DNA of 34,541 nucleotides from Anaerolineales bacterium. Lineage in GTDB: Bacteria > Chloroflexota > Anaerolineae > Anaerolineales > Villigracilaceae. The notes below the pieces were generated by a model that saw only the letters and a list, made by a program, of their open reading frames with translations, had not been told where the DNA came from and searched no databases. The stretch's first letter is position 1. The number at the start of each line of letters is the position of its first letter. The DNA lies in assembly GCA_014860745.1 (NCBI GenBank), contig JACZJC010000079.1, positions 1-34,541 on the forward strand. Reading direction: 5' to 3'. The translations under genes and the position numbers were made by a program. Below, piece after piece: positions 1-9,400 of the stretch.

Positions 1-47
1 TCGGTTTTTTGCTTGACATCTGGCAGTTTCAGAACAACAATAGACAT
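1..47 (-). CDS. Probable transposase, N-terminal 15 codons only (runs off the window)
   Basis: An ATG at 47 on the minus strand opens a frame that stays open to the window edge and reads MSIVVLKLPDVKQKT. An AAGGA Shine-Dalgarno site lies about 8 nt upstream. The opening resembles, from memory, transposases that start MSVVVLKLPDVK and continue into a zinc-ribbon region, but 15 residues are too few for a firm assignment. The leader in front of it folds into a long hairpin that buries the ribosome site, as in several insertion sequences, which supports a mobile-element origin. The remainder lies outside the window, so family and integrity cannot be judged. Confidence 0.45.
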   Translation of the reverse strand, partial: MSIVVLKLPDVKQKT

Positions 48-109
48 GGATGAGTTCCTTATAAGCTTGGTGTCGATAACCTTATCTTACAAGAAACTCA
101 TCCTTTTTT
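48..109. promoter_or_regulatory. Long hairpin in the leader of the left-edge transposase; also a possible plus-strand terminator
   Basis: Arms 48-65 and 86-103 form an 18-bp inverted repeat with a 20-nt loop. On the minus-strand RNA all 18 positions pair, two of them as G-U. On the plus strand those two positions are C-A mismatches. The minus-strand helix includes the AAGGA site and ends right before the ATG at 47. On the plus strand the stem is followed by T6 (104-109), so it could also stop outward transcription. Confidence 0.6.
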
Positions 110-120
110 CGCCTCAAACC

Positions 121-475
121 CACCGCTTGTGTTACAGACTCTCTAATTTGGAGCCCCCTAAAATCTAATACAAAATGAATTCTTCCACCTTTCAGCGATG
201 CAAAGTAAATCTGATTCTCATCAGGTTTTTCGCAAATTCGTTGGTAACTTAAATTTCATACAATAAATATGGGCCGGTTCCTTAACAATATGAAAACATT
301 ACAAAAATGCGGGTTTGATTAGTACTCTGGTCATGTTCAATTACCCTATTTATTGATCATCATTATGTTACCCTGCCAACACAGCGCATTCTTTGATGCC
401 AGCGGTTATCCGGTCAGTGGGCTGTAAAGCAAACTCTTACTTGTTCGTAAAAAGGTTTGCTTGGAAAGGTAATTC
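121..475. other. Intergenic region, no gene recognised
   Basis: No convincing coding frame or RNA gene is visible. The only structure noticed is an 8-bp inverted repeat, 427-434 with 455-462, just before the GGAAAGG ribosome site of the gene at 476. It could form a small leader hairpin. Confidence 0.5.
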
Positions 476-2311
476 ATGCATAAAAGCATAAATCAACTTA
501 TAAGTACCATCGCAGCGTCGATACTTATATTGGGGAGTTTCACAAGTGTGGGCGCTTCTCCCCCACTTGTTCCACAGATCGCGCCGAATATATTTTTTGT
601 CTCCGCGGCAGGCAACGACACAACCAACTGTACTCAGGCTGCTCCGTGTAAAAGCTTCAGCAAAGCATCGAGCTTGGCTCAAGCTGGCGATGTGATTCAA
701 ATCATGGGTGTAATCCCGTCCATTACTGTCACAAAATCAGGCATTATCATCGAGGGTGGAACCGTAGATGGAATTGCTAACAAGACCGCCAACTCTGCAT
801 CGGTGATGATACTGGCGAGTAATGTTACCATCCGAAATATGGAGATCATCAACGGCTGGTCTTACGGTATTCGCACAGGGGCGGGCAAAGGCGACGGGTT
901 GGTTGTGGAAAATGTCGGTATCCACAATAACGTTCTGGAAAATAAATCGGGGGCGGCCTGTTTGCAGACAAATTCAAGCGGGTGGGGCAGCGCATTCCGT
1001 GCCTATTACTCCTCCAATGTAACGGTGCGAAACTCTCGCATTTATGAAAACTGCGGCGAGGGATTTTCAAGCATTATGTCCAGGAATGTATTCGGGACAG
1101 GGCTCGAAATTTACGATAACTTTTCTGTGAATGTCTATCCTGACCAGACACAGGGATTTACCGTCACCGATTCGGTCATTTCCTGTATCAAGCCCGAATA
1201 TCAGCGTCAGCCCTACGGTTCACGGGTGTTGCTGCTCGGCGCAGAGAATTACTCGGATATAACCACCAACATGCTGGACGGGGTGACCTTCGAGCGAAAC
1301 AAAGCTTTCAACTGTCGTGGTGTGGGAGCTTACTCCGAGACGGGTAGCCAGTGGAAAAATATCCGAATCGTAGGGAATGAATTTTATAATGTGTCTTCCC
1401 CCACCATTGTGTCTATTTCCGGGACGAATATTGTGACCAGTCCGAACATTTCTGCTGATTCTTCATCAACGACTCTACCAACACAGATAATTACCCCTGT
1501 AATTTCCATACAAAGCCAAACGCCTACACCCATCACCTTTACGCCAACGAACACATTTACTCCGGTACCCCTGTCCCCTACAATTACCCAAACACCCACC
1601 CTGGCTGTGCTGCCTATTGTCAGTCAATCAATAGTTCTGCCAACGATTACACAGACCGCTTCTCCCCTGCCGGTTATGCCGACCTCCACCCAAACATCCA
1701 TTCCGCTGACGGCAACCCAAACATCCATCCCGTCCACTCCTACCCAGACATCATCTCCTATCCCCCCTTCCCCAACAGCAACATTCACAGCTACTATTTT
1801 TGTTCCACCAACCGCCAGCCAGACAGCCATGCCACCAACCCCTATTCCAAGCAATACGCCCTTGCCCGAAGTACCTGCGCCAACTTTGATATCTGGGGCT
1901 ACGACGAATATTCCGCAGTCTCCTGGTTCGCCTGCCGGGGAAGTAATCTTTGACGACATTGCTTCTGGCTTTGTTTACTCTCAGGATTGGGAGATGGTAA
2001 GCAAGAAAAAAGCTTATGCCGGCTCATATCATGTGACTAATGTGATCGGTGCATCTGTGATGTTCACCTTCACCGGCCAATCCTTCAGTATCCTCTACAG
2101 TGGAGGACCCTCCTTTCGAAAAATGGATGTTTATGTGGATGGTATCCTCGTGGGAACGATCAATCAAAAGGCAAAGCGCGCTGCATTTCAGCAACGTTGG
2201 GATTATCCCGGCCAGTTCGAGTTAGGCGCTCATACAATAAACATTGTCTTTGTGGGCAGGGAAGGGTCGTCAGATTTCTACGGCTCCCTGGACGCCATCC
2301 TCGTGCGTTAA
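476..2311 (+). CDS. Secreted right-handed beta-helix protein with Thr/Pro linker and C-terminal beta-sandwich-like domain
   Basis: The 611-residue protein starts with a signal peptide (hydrophobic stretch about residues 8-27, no lipobox Cys). Residues about 40-310 look like a pectate-lyase-type parallel beta-helix. They open with the FFVSAAGNDT and AGDVIQIMG pattern of DUF1565-like domains and continue with repeated short strands such as VTIRNMEI and VTVRNSRIYEN. Residues about 326-485 are a low-complexity Pro/Thr linker, typical of Chloroflexota surface proteins. Residues about 487-611 form a compact domain (FDDIASGFVYSQDW, GSLDAILVR) that probably binds carbohydrate or surface material; this is inference. 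No catalytic residues can be assigned, so it may be a binding protein or a polysaccharide lyase. The start has a GGAAAGG site about 7 nt upstream. Confidence 0.8.
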   Translation: MHKSINQLISTIAASILILGSFTSVGASPPLVPQIAPNIFFVSAAGNDTTNCTQAAPCKSFSKASSLAQAGDVIQIMGVIPSITVTKSGIIIEGGTVDGIANKTANSASVMILASNVTIRNMEIINGWSYGIRTGAGKGDGLVVENVGIHNNVLENKSGAACLQTNSSGWGSAFRAYYSSNVTVRNSRIYENCGEGFSSIMSRNVFGTGLEIYDNFSVNVYPDQTQGFTVTDSVISCIKPEYQRQPYGSRVLLLGAENYSDITTNMLDGVTFERNKAFNCRGVGAYSETGSQWKNIRIVGNEFYNVSSPTIVSISGTNIVTSPNISADSSSTTLPTQIITPVISIQSQTPTPITFTPTNTFTPVPLSPTITQTPTLAVLPIVSQSIVLPTITQTASPLPVMPTSTQTSIPLTATQTSIPSTPTQTSSPIPPSPTATFTATIFVPPTASQTAMPPTPIPSNTPLPEVPAPTLISGATTNIPQSPGSPAGEVIFDDIASGFVYSQDWEMVSKKKAYAGSYHVTNVIGASVMFTFTGQSFSILYSGGPSFRKMDVYVDGILVGTINQKAKRAAFQQRWDYPGQFELGAHTINIVFVGREGSSDFYGSLDAILVR

Positions 2312-2333
2312 TAAATCAGTTTCAACCCTAAAG

Positions 2334-2380
2334 AAAGACATCATTGACTTCTTAGTTTACGAAGTCAATGATGTCTTTTT
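2334..2380. terminator. Bidirectional rho-independent terminator
   Basis: A perfect 18-bp inverted repeat (2334-2351 with 2361-2378) encloses a 9-nt loop and is followed by T-rich sequence. It sits between the convergent genes ending at 2311 (+) and 2398 (-) and can serve both. Confidence 0.92.
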
Positions 2381-2397
2381 ATGTCACACTTGCCTGT

Positions 2398-2676
2398 TCA
2401 CCGCGCCTGCCCGCGGACCTGGAACCTGAGTCCATCGACGAGGGACTGGATCTCTGCCGGGGCGGGGGGATGCTTCTCAGCATATCGGAAGACAACTGTC
2501 AGCAAAAAAGGAGGCGCGTGTTCCTCCAGCGGCATCCACTCGCTGGTGAGCATGATTCCAGCACGGCCATTAATCTTGACTGTATGATGGTCATAATTCA
2601 TTAGCGCTTCCGCCTGTTCGCGGGTGCAAATTGCAACGGCCTGATCGGGATAAAGTTGATTAAAGGGTTTGGACAT
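2398..2676 (-). CDS. Small conserved-looking hypothetical protein (92 aa)
   Basis: This is a 92-residue protein without signal peptide or membrane segment. I do not recognise the family. It is moderately charged, with a central HTVKINGRAGIM segment and a Pro-rich PPAPAEI stretch near the C-terminus. The ATG at 2676 is preferred over the TTG two codons upstream, although no strong ribosome site is visible. Its position, ending just before a strong terminator shared with the convergent upstream gene, supports a real transcription unit. It is divergent from the FAS1 gene, and the region between them contains repeated half-sites that could control both. Function unknown. Confidence 0.55.
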   Translation of the reverse strand: MSKPFNQLYPDQAVAICTREQAEALMNYDHHTVKINGRAGIMLTSEWMPLEEHAPPFLLTVVFRYAEKHPPAPAEIQSLVDGLRFQVRGQAR

Positions 2677-2763
2677 GATCAATTATTACCATCCAGAAAA
2701 TTGATGGACCTCAAAAAGGAGAAAAGCACTGATTCTAAGACTTTTATGAGAGATAAGTTCTTT

Positions 2764-2816
2764 GTATTGACAACATGTGCAATACCTGTATAATATTTAC
2801 ATAACTTGTGCAATAC
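2764..2816. promoter_or_regulatory. Consensus sigma-70-type promoter with repeated operator half-sites before the FAS1 gene
   Basis: TTGACA at 2767-2772 and TATAAT at 2789-2794 are separated by 16 nt and both match consensus. GTATTG (2764-2769) and CAATAC (2780-2785) form an inverted repeat over the -35 box and spacer. The decamer TGTGCAATAC occurs at 2776-2785 and again at 2807-2816, 31 bp apart (about three helical turns). This layout suggests a repressor or MerR-like regulator; its identity is unknown. Confidence 0.7.
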
Positions 2817-2863
2817 ATAGACAGGAAAATAATCTTAGAAAAGTTGGAAATAGGAGAAAAATC

Positions 2864-3838
2864 ATGAAACGTAGCTCGCTTATTTTATCCGTTGTTTTGG
2901 TTGCCGTTTTTGCATTGGCAGCCTGTGGCCCACAAGCCACGCCCGTCCCGACTCAGGTACCCCCCACTGCCGCTCCAACGGCTACCCCTAAGCCACAACT
3001 CAGCGATATTGTCGATACTGCTGTTGCCGATGGCCGCTTTACCACCTTGGCGGCTGCACTCCAGGCTGCGGATTTGGTGGATGCGCTTAAAGCCGAAGGT
3101 CCCTTTACGGTTTTCGCCCCCACAGATGATGCCTTTGCAGCCCTCCCCGAAGGTACATTGGACGAGCTTTTGAAACCTGAAAACAAGCAAAAGCTGACAG
3201 ATATTTTGCTCTACCATGTTGTAGAAGGAAAAGTGACGGCAGCGGATGTCACTGGCTTGAAAAGCGCCATCACTCTGCTCGGCAAGGATGTTGCCATCAA
3301 GGTCGATATGGGCAATGTGTACATCAATGACGCGAAGGTTATTATCACTGACATTGAGACTTCCAACGGCGTTATTCATGTAATCGACGCTGTTCTCCTC
3401 CCCGCCGCTGAAGAAGCCGCCTCCAACACCATTGTGGACGTGGCCGTGGCTGACGGACGTTTCAACACTCTTGTCGCTGCGGTAACTGCCGCCGATCTGG
3501 CTGGGACGTTGAGCGGAGAAGGTCCATTCACCGTTTTTGCCCCCACGGATGATGCCTTCGCAGCACTTCCTGAAGGCACCCTCGACAGCCTGCTTTTACC
3601 TGAAAACAAACAGCAGTTAACAGATATCCTTCTCTACCATGTCGTTTCCGGCAAAGTCATGGCCGCAGATGTAGTCACGCTCACCAGCGCCAACACCGTG
3701 CTTGGCAAGGATGTCACCATCACCGTAAAGGACGGCAAGGTCTACCTGAACGACAACGTGGAGGTCATTATTACAGATGTTGAAGCCTCCAACGGTGTAA
3801 TCCATGTAATTGACGCGGTTCTTCTCCCGCCTCAATAA
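2864..3838 (+). CDS. Lipoprotein with two FAS1 (fasciclin) domains
   Basis: The 324-residue protein has a lipoprotein signal peptide with lipobox LAAC and then a short Pro/Thr linker. Two FAS1 domains follow, at about residues 46-182 and 187-324. Each shows the H1-like block [15 protein letters not shown], a YHVV block ([22 protein letters not shown]) and the closing [13 protein letters not shown] block. The two domains are very similar, which suggests a recent internal duplication. FAS1 domains mediate adhesion to surfaces or other cells; here the protein is probably anchored on the outer face of the membrane. The ATG at 2864 is chosen over an in-frame ATG 29 codons upstream. It has an AGGAGA site, it starts the signal peptide, and the upstream start would lie inside the promoter. 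Confidence 0.92.
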   Translation: MKRSSLILSVVLVAVFALAACGPQATPVPTQVPPTAAPTATPKPQLSDIVDTAVADGRFTTLAAALQAADLVDALKAEGPFTVFAPTDDAFAALPEGTLDELLKPENKQKLTDILLYHVVEGKVTAADVTGLKSAITLLGKDVAIKVDMGNVYINDAKVIITDIETSNGVIHVIDAVLLPAAEEAASNTIVDVAVADGRFNTLVAAVTAADLAGTLSGEGPFTVFAPTDDAFAALPEGTLDSLLLPENKQQLTDILLYHVVSGKVMAADVVTLTSANTVLGKDVTITVKDGKVYLNDNVEVIITDVEASNGVIHVIDAVLLPPQ

Positions 3839-3871
3839 ACACACTTTCTCTCCTCCTAAAGTGTGCAAGTA

Positions 3872-3900
3872 GAAAAGACGGGCTAACCGCCCGTCTTTTC
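3872..3900 (+). terminator. Rho-independent terminator after the FAS1 gene
   Basis: A perfect 12-bp inverted repeat (3872-3883 with 3889-3900) has a 5-nt loop, and its right arm ends in TCTTTTC. It lies 33 bp after the FAS1 stop codon. Confidence 0.88.
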
Positions 3901-3996
3901 GATTTAATTTCCCTGCGGTTATCCCGGCATCTTTCAAAAATGTAAACAATTCTCCCCGCTTCATTTGACCCCTTTGGGAGTAAATTTACCACTATG

Positions 3997-4017
3997 GTAT
4001 TGGGTAAACCAATAACC
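3997..4017. promoter_or_regulatory. Small palindrome upstream of the TolB-like gene
   Basis: TATTGG (3998-4003) and CCAATA (4009-4014) form an inverted repeat around a 5-nt centre, about 50 nt before the ATG at 4064. It may be an operator. No convincing promoter boxes could be assigned next to it. Confidence 0.3.
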
Positions 4018-4063
4018 TTCCAGGGTTTTGGAAACACATCAAATCGGTTATAAAAGGGAAATT

Positions 4064-5179
4064 ATGAAATTCAAGTTCAATAAAACAGGAATGATGATCC
4101 TCGCCTGGCTCACCGTAGTTGTGCTCGGAGCATGCGGCACAGGACCGGGCGGAAACTCTCTCGTCGGTGTGGCAGGCCAGCCCACCGTTACGTCCGACCC
4201 GCCTGCCGCAACTGAGCCTCCAGCGCCGACAGCAATTCCCATCCCCGAAACATTTGGACATATCATTTTCGTTTCCAACAGGGATGGCCAGAAGAACCTC
4301 TACATCACCAGCCCCAACGGTCTCGACCCCGCCCGCCTCACCGAAATCACCACAGAAAGTACGAACCCGCGCATTTCGCCGGACGGCAGCCGTGTCGCCT
4401 TCGTATCCACCTTCAACGGTAATATGGATATTTACGTTTTGGATCTCGCCACCCGCACCACTACCCGCATCACAGATGCCATCGAAAAGGATTCCTCCCC
4501 TTCCTGGTCTCCAGACGGAACCAAAATTGCATTCGAATCATTCAGGGATGGAAATTTCGAAATCTATATGGTCAACGCAGACGGCAGCAACCCCACCCGC
4601 CTCACCAACGACCCAGCCGGCGACAGCACCCCTGTCTGGTCGCCCACCGCCAACGAAATCGCCTTTGTCAGTAATCGATTCGGAAACGCCGATATCTTTC
4701 TTTTGACGCCGGGCGGCAGCGTATCAACTTTGACGACAAACACCGCCCCAGACTCCGCCCCCGCCTGGTCGCCCGACGGAACCAGACTCGCCTTCCAGAC
4801 CTATTCCGGCAACCTCTCGGAAATCTGCCTGATCGGTCGAGATGGATTGAACCAGCGTTGTGTCACAAGCTTCCCATCCGATTACGGCGCCCCGGCCTGG
4901 TCCCCTGATAATAATCAGATTGCAGTCAATGCAAAACAAAATACGGGCTATGGCATCAACATCTACAATATCAATGACGGAACCAAAATCGAGCTATCCT
5001 CCCCTGAAATCGATCCGCGCGGTAATCCAGTCTGGTCACCCGAAGGCCTGCGTCTGGTTTTTCAAGCTCAGGTCAACGGAGACATGGAATTGGTGCTCCT
5101 TCTTATTCCCACGGCCGAATTCACCCAACTCACGTCCATGCCCGCCTACGACGGCGACCCTGTCTGGGGAAATCAATAA
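4064..5179 (+). CDS. TolB-like PD40 beta-propeller lipoprotein
   Basis: The 371-residue protein has a lipoprotein signal peptide (lipobox VLGAC), then a short Pro/Ala linker, then a beta-propeller from about residue 65 to the end. The blades are marked by repeated PD40 signatures such as PRISPDGSRVAFVS, PSWSPDGTKIAFES, PAWSPDGTRLAFQT and PVWSPEGLRLVFQA, with strands naming DIYVLD or EIYMVN. About six blades are visible. The fold mediates protein contacts; an enzyme function is unlikely because no catalytic domain is attached. It probably sits on the outer face of the membrane. The ATG at 4064 follows AAGGGAA and begins the signal peptide, so the in-frame ATG 12 codons upstream is rejected. 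It shares its design with the C-terminal part of the large lipoprotein at 6461. Confidence 0.9.
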   Translation: MKFKFNKTGMMILAWLTVVVLGACGTGPGGNSLVGVAGQPTVTSDPPAATEPPAPTAIPIPETFGHIIFVSNRDGQKNLYITSPNGLDPARLTEITTESTNPRISPDGSRVAFVSTFNGNMDIYVLDLATRTTTRITDAIEKDSSPSWSPDGTKIAFESFRDGNFEIYMVNADGSNPTRLTNDPAGDSTPVWSPTANEIAFVSNRFGNADIFLLTPGGSVSTLTTNTAPDSAPAWSPDGTRLAFQTYSGNLSEICLIGRDGLNQRCVTSFPSDYGAPAWSPDNNQIAVNAKQNTGYGINIYNINDGTKIELSSPEIDPRGNPVWSPEGLRLVFQAQVNGDMELVLLLIPTAEFTQLTSMPAYDGDPVWGNQ

Positions 5180-5195
5180 ATTTGTCATCATATTC

Positions 5196-5236
5196 AATCA
5201 AAAAAGAGTCATCGAAAAGATGACTCTTTTTTGATT
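5196..5236. terminator. Bidirectional rho-independent terminator
   Basis: A perfect 18-bp inverted repeat (5196-5213 with 5219-5236) has a 5-nt GAAAA loop, and the right arm carries T6. It lies between convergent genes ending at 5179 (+) and 5250 (-). Confidence 0.93.
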
Positions 5237-5249
5237 CCACCTTGATTTG

Positions 5250-6047
5250 TTAGCGCCACGTGAAATTCAGATCACCCGCTGGCTTGTTTCCCCAATACCT
5301 GGGGTTGGGGCTCAGCGTCAGCCCGGTATCCGTCCAGGCGGAGATCACATAAGGACCGCTGGAAACAATCGTGCTGTCACGCCCGCCATAGCTCCCTGAT
5401 GCCAGCATGGTTGGATTCAAAATGGCAAAGGCCGGGTCTGCCAGATAAATCAATAGATCGGGGACAGGCCGGTTGAGATGCACAAGGACTGTATTGACAT
5501 CCACCTTTTGAATCCCATCCACTGTGGACTTTGCACGATTTTCGGCATCTCTCTCGCCATGGAAACCCAGGAAGATTCTTCCCCAGGCAAGGTAATCTCC
5601 ATTACCACGCAGGGAACTTTGCGGGTCAAACCAACGGTTGAAGTTTTCCACGATCACATCCGGTGTGATGGGCGTGCCATCACTAAAAACGAGACCCGGC
5701 CGAAGGGTGAAAATATAATCCAGTTGGTCATCGGAAATCACCCAGGATTCGGCGAGGGCTGGCTGCGGATTCCCGCTCCCACTCAAACCCACCAGGCCTT
5801 CATATAAGTATTGGGATACCCTCAAAGAATCCTCGTCTTGCGCCAGGGCGGGGTCGAGGAAAATATCTGCGCTGATTTGCAGGGAAGGTTCCTCAACAAC
5901 CTGTTCGGGAGTCGGTGTGGCAATCGTCACACTCTCCTCGGTGGAGGGCATTTCTGTGGGTGTGCTGGTGGGCTGGCAGCTCGCCAGCAAAAGCAGAAAG
6001 GCTGACAATAAAAAAATCGAATGGCGGGGGAGTATTTTGGGTTCCAT
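5250..6047 (-). CDS. Solute-binding protein family 5-like lipoprotein, N-terminal lobe only
   Basis: The 265-residue protein has a lipoprotein signal (lipobox LLASC), a short Thr/Pro linker and then a family 5 (peptide/nickel-type) solute-binding domain. It shows QYLYEGLVGL, PALAESWVISDD, FTLRPGLVFSDGTPIT, SSGPYVISAW and NPRYWGNKP in the usual order. Full family members have about 500-600 residues. This one stops a few residues after the YWGNKP block, where the second lobe would normally begin, so the central and C-terminal lobe is missing. A strong terminator follows directly and no downstream remnant is seen. It may be a degraded gene or a stand-alone lobe with an altered role. No transporter permease lies next to it. 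The ATG at 6047 is chosen because AAGGAAAT precedes it; an upstream GTG is possible. Confidence 0.75.
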   Translation of the reverse strand: MEPKILPRHSIFLLSAFLLLLASCQPTSTPTEMPSTEESVTIATPTPEQVVEEPSLQISADIFLDPALAQDEDSLRVSQYLYEGLVGLSGSGNPQPALAESWVISDDQLDYIFTLRPGLVFSDGTPITPDVIVENFNRWFDPQSSLRGNGDYLAWGRIFLGFHGERDAENRAKSTVDGIQKVDVNTVLVHLNRPVPDLLIYLADPAFAILNPTMLASGSYGGRDSTIVSSGPYVISAWTDTGLTLSPNPRYWGNKPAGDLNFTWR

Positions 6048-6460
6048 ATTTTTAAATTTCCTTATTTTCACGGCTTAATCATCCTCTTCATTCTAGCGCA
6101 AAATATTTAATTAAGGAATAAGATATTATTCCCAAAAAGCGTTCCTTATATTTCCTGTCATCTTGCAGAAGAATCTTATATCGCACAACCCTTTTTCCAC
6201 ACAATACCCGACTAAGACTATGGATTAATAACAGATCGGCCAGCCCCACGATATGGAGAATCGCGGGATATATCGAAAATATTTCAATTGCATGATTACT
6301 CTTCCAGTATTAAGACCGAAACCCTCTAATTCGTTATAATGAATCAACCCCACCTCGAGCAGGATTCATCCAAAACGAAATTTAGGTCCACGCTGTTTCA
6401 TAATTGACAGATTTTATTTTATCTAATCCGAGCCATAGATCTTTACAGAATAGAGGTTGT
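6048..6460. other. Divergent intergenic region
   Basis: This stretch separates the minus-strand gene starting at 6047 from the plus-strand gene starting at 6461. It contains a perfect 7-bp inverted repeat (6115-6121 with 6126-6132, 4-nt centre) and a TATAAT at 6335-6340 that could be a -10 box with a long leader. TTGACA at 6404-6409 has no well-placed -10 partner. No gene is visible. Confidence 0.45.
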
Positions 6461-9400
6461 ATGAAAACAAAAGGATTTCCCACAATTTTAAAGTTTGTCT
6501 CAGTGGCTGTTATCCTGTCCCTGATCCTGGCTGCTTGTGCTCCCGGGAGCAATCTCCCTGGTGCCGCCGGAGCTGATGCAACAGAACCCCCCGCCGCTAC
6601 AGAACCCCCAGCCACTGAACCACCAGCAACTGATCCGCCGGTTGTGGAACTCCCTACCGATACGCCCTTTCCCTCGAATACACCGGAGACTTCCCAAGCC
6701 CAGGCTGTTGTGGTGGCCACAGACACCCCAACGCCAACCATGACATTAACTCCCTCGGCTACTCCTACAAAGGATGGAGCCTCGAATCCGCCTGCGGGAG
6801 CGGGAGCAAACAATAATATTGCAGCCCCAACGGATACGCCAACTGCCACATCAACCCCGATACCACAGGCGGCAAATCAACAAAATCAACAATCCGCGCC
6901 TGTTGTCATAGATCCCTATCTTGGATTAAGTGTGGCTTGTAATAACGATCTTTCCGCCACATTTACGATCACTAATATTGGCGGGCCAATGAGCGGCGGC
7001 AGTCATACGATCAGTGAACCAGGGAAATCCCCGGTGACAACCTTGTTTGACCTAGGTACGAACCAAAGCATATCCTTTAATACTGCCGGCAATGCAACAA
7101 TTTCGGTTACATATTCAACCTCTGAGTTGGAACAGGTAAATCTCTCTGCAGTGGGAACCTGCCTGCCTCTGCCTTCCAGCACACCCACCAGAACCCCGAC
7201 CCCAACACGAACCCCGACTATAACCAGAACCCCAACACCGACGAATACACCCGGTCCTTCGCCCACGCCGACAAACACACGGACGCCAACCGCCACGCGG
7301 ACACCTACTTCAACCATAACGCCTGGCCCATCACCGACTGCAACCGGTACCAATACCCCAAGACCCACACGGACACCCACACCAACCAGAACGCCGACAT
7401 CAACGATTACACCGGGACCGTCCCCCACGCCTACCAACACCAGAACACCCCGGCCGACCAACACACCTTCCTTAACGCCTACCATTACATTGACCCCATC
7501 CCTGACGCCGACTCGCGAGATCGTAGACGGCCAGTTAGATTTGCAGGTTTTCTGTAACTCCGACCTGAGCGCGACGTTCATTATTCGCAACATCTCAGGT
7601 TCCGTCAGTAACGGGTCGTATAACCTATCTGACCCCTCCCAAACTGGGTCCATTAATCTCCAGCCCGGTGGAACCTTGTCTATAAAAGGCACCGGTTATG
7701 CAACCATGACCGTTACCTACAGTACTTCCTTCCTTTCATCGGTAACATTGAGCACCATTGGCTCCTGCTCGAAGCGCCCCACCAGCACACCGACAAATAC
7801 ACCGCCCAGCGCGCCTACCAATACGCCGACAAGTACACCGACATTCACTCCGCCTGCACCTGCGTCACTTTCTGCAACAGGCGTGTGCAGCGGTGTCAAT
7901 ACCGGCACAGCGACGTTCGTTATCACGAACAACGGTAGCGCCATGGCAACGCCCTTTACCTACAACATCACAGACTCGAACGGTATTGTTGTTGAAACTG
8001 GAACCTTCCAATTAAGTGCGGGTGGAAGCACGATCATCAATGTGAGTGGGCCTTCCGGCACATACACCTTATCCAGTCCTAATGACAACACGCTAACAGC
8101 CATAGTAGACATGTCCACATGCGTTCAGCCACAGGTCCCCCCTGTGCTGACCGTGACCGGCGCATGTACCTCGAACGCCGGGACAGCTTCATTCGTCATC
8201 GCAAACAATGGCGGCGATATGTCGACACCTTACACCTACAATGTGACAGACGCCAGCGGAAGTGTTGTTCAAACATCCACCTTCCAATTGGCAGCGAATG
8301 CAAGCACAACCGTCACCTTCACTGGTCCATCTACATCCTATACATTCTCAAGTCCCAATGACGCTGGTTTGACGGCTGTGGCGGATATGTCACTCTGTGT
8401 AGCTGCTGCTGCAGTAGCACCGCCTCCCCCACCTCCGGTTTTGACGGCAAGCGGTGTGTGTACTTCAAACGCAGGTACAGCAACATTCGTAATCACAAAC
8501 ACTGGTGCGGATATGACCATTCCATATACCTACGACATCACAGATTCCAATGGAGTCGTGGTCCAGACTTCCGCTTTTCAATTAGCCGTGGGAGCAAGTA
8601 CGACCATCAATGTAACCGGCAAGTCCAGTTCCTACACGTTGACAAGCCCCGATGACGGTAACCTGACCGCAGTGGCGGATATGACCACCTGCGTAACCCC
8701 GCCAACCAATCTTTCAGTAATGGGCGTCTGTACATCGAATGCCGGTGAAGCCACTTTCGTGGTTACCAACAGCGGTACAGCCATGTCCACTCCATTCACC
8801 TACAACATTACAGACGCGAGTGGAAATGTGGTTAAGACCGCAACCTTCCAATTGTTATCCGGTCAAAGTATTACCATTTCAGTAACGGGCAGTTCCAGCT
8901 CTTATAGATTCTCCAGCCCGAACGACAGCAGTTTGACCGCACTTGCGGACATGTCTACCTGCGTCGCACCGCCGCCACCGCCATCCATAACCGCGACAGG
9001 TTTGTGCACTGAAACCGACGGTACTGCCTCATTTACCATTACGAACAACGGCAGCGCAATGATAGTACCTTACCTCTATACCATCACAGATATTTACGGC
9101 AATGTCATCCAGGCCGGCACCCCCTTCCTGTTGGGAGCCGGGCAAAGCCTCAACCTGACCGTTACGGGCGTCACAACAGGGTTGATCCTATCCATCACTG
9201 ATGCCGGCAACCTGACAGCCCAAGCCGCCATGGCAAACTGCCATGAACCCGTGCCCAACGTTGCCCCTGCCCAGCCATCGATTTGCATCCAATGCCTCGT
9301 GTTCCATACCTTCCGGGACGATAACCTTGAAGTCTATCGCCTTGATGGTATCGAAGGCCAGCCCGGCTTCAAACTCTACAACCTCTCAAAGGATGAAGCC

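Noticed and set aside
1384-1959. Two minus-strand frames opposite the linker of the beta-helix protein
   Set aside because: Same composition effect; repetitive Val/Gly reading with no ribosome site.
2777-2863. N-terminal extension of the FAS1 lipoprotein
   Set aside because: It would start inside the promoter and bury the signal peptide; the ATG at 2864 has a ribosome site.
7180-7515. Possible CRISPR array or tandem DNA repeat
   Set aside because: Units are short, in frame and variable at third codon positions, and encode a Thr/Pro linker.
7003-7692. 229-codon open frame on the minus strand opposite the Thr/Pro linker
   Set aside because: It reads as a Val/Gly-rich repeat ([10 protein letters not shown]), the mirror of the TPTPT-coding strand; it has no plausible start signals and exists only because of composition.
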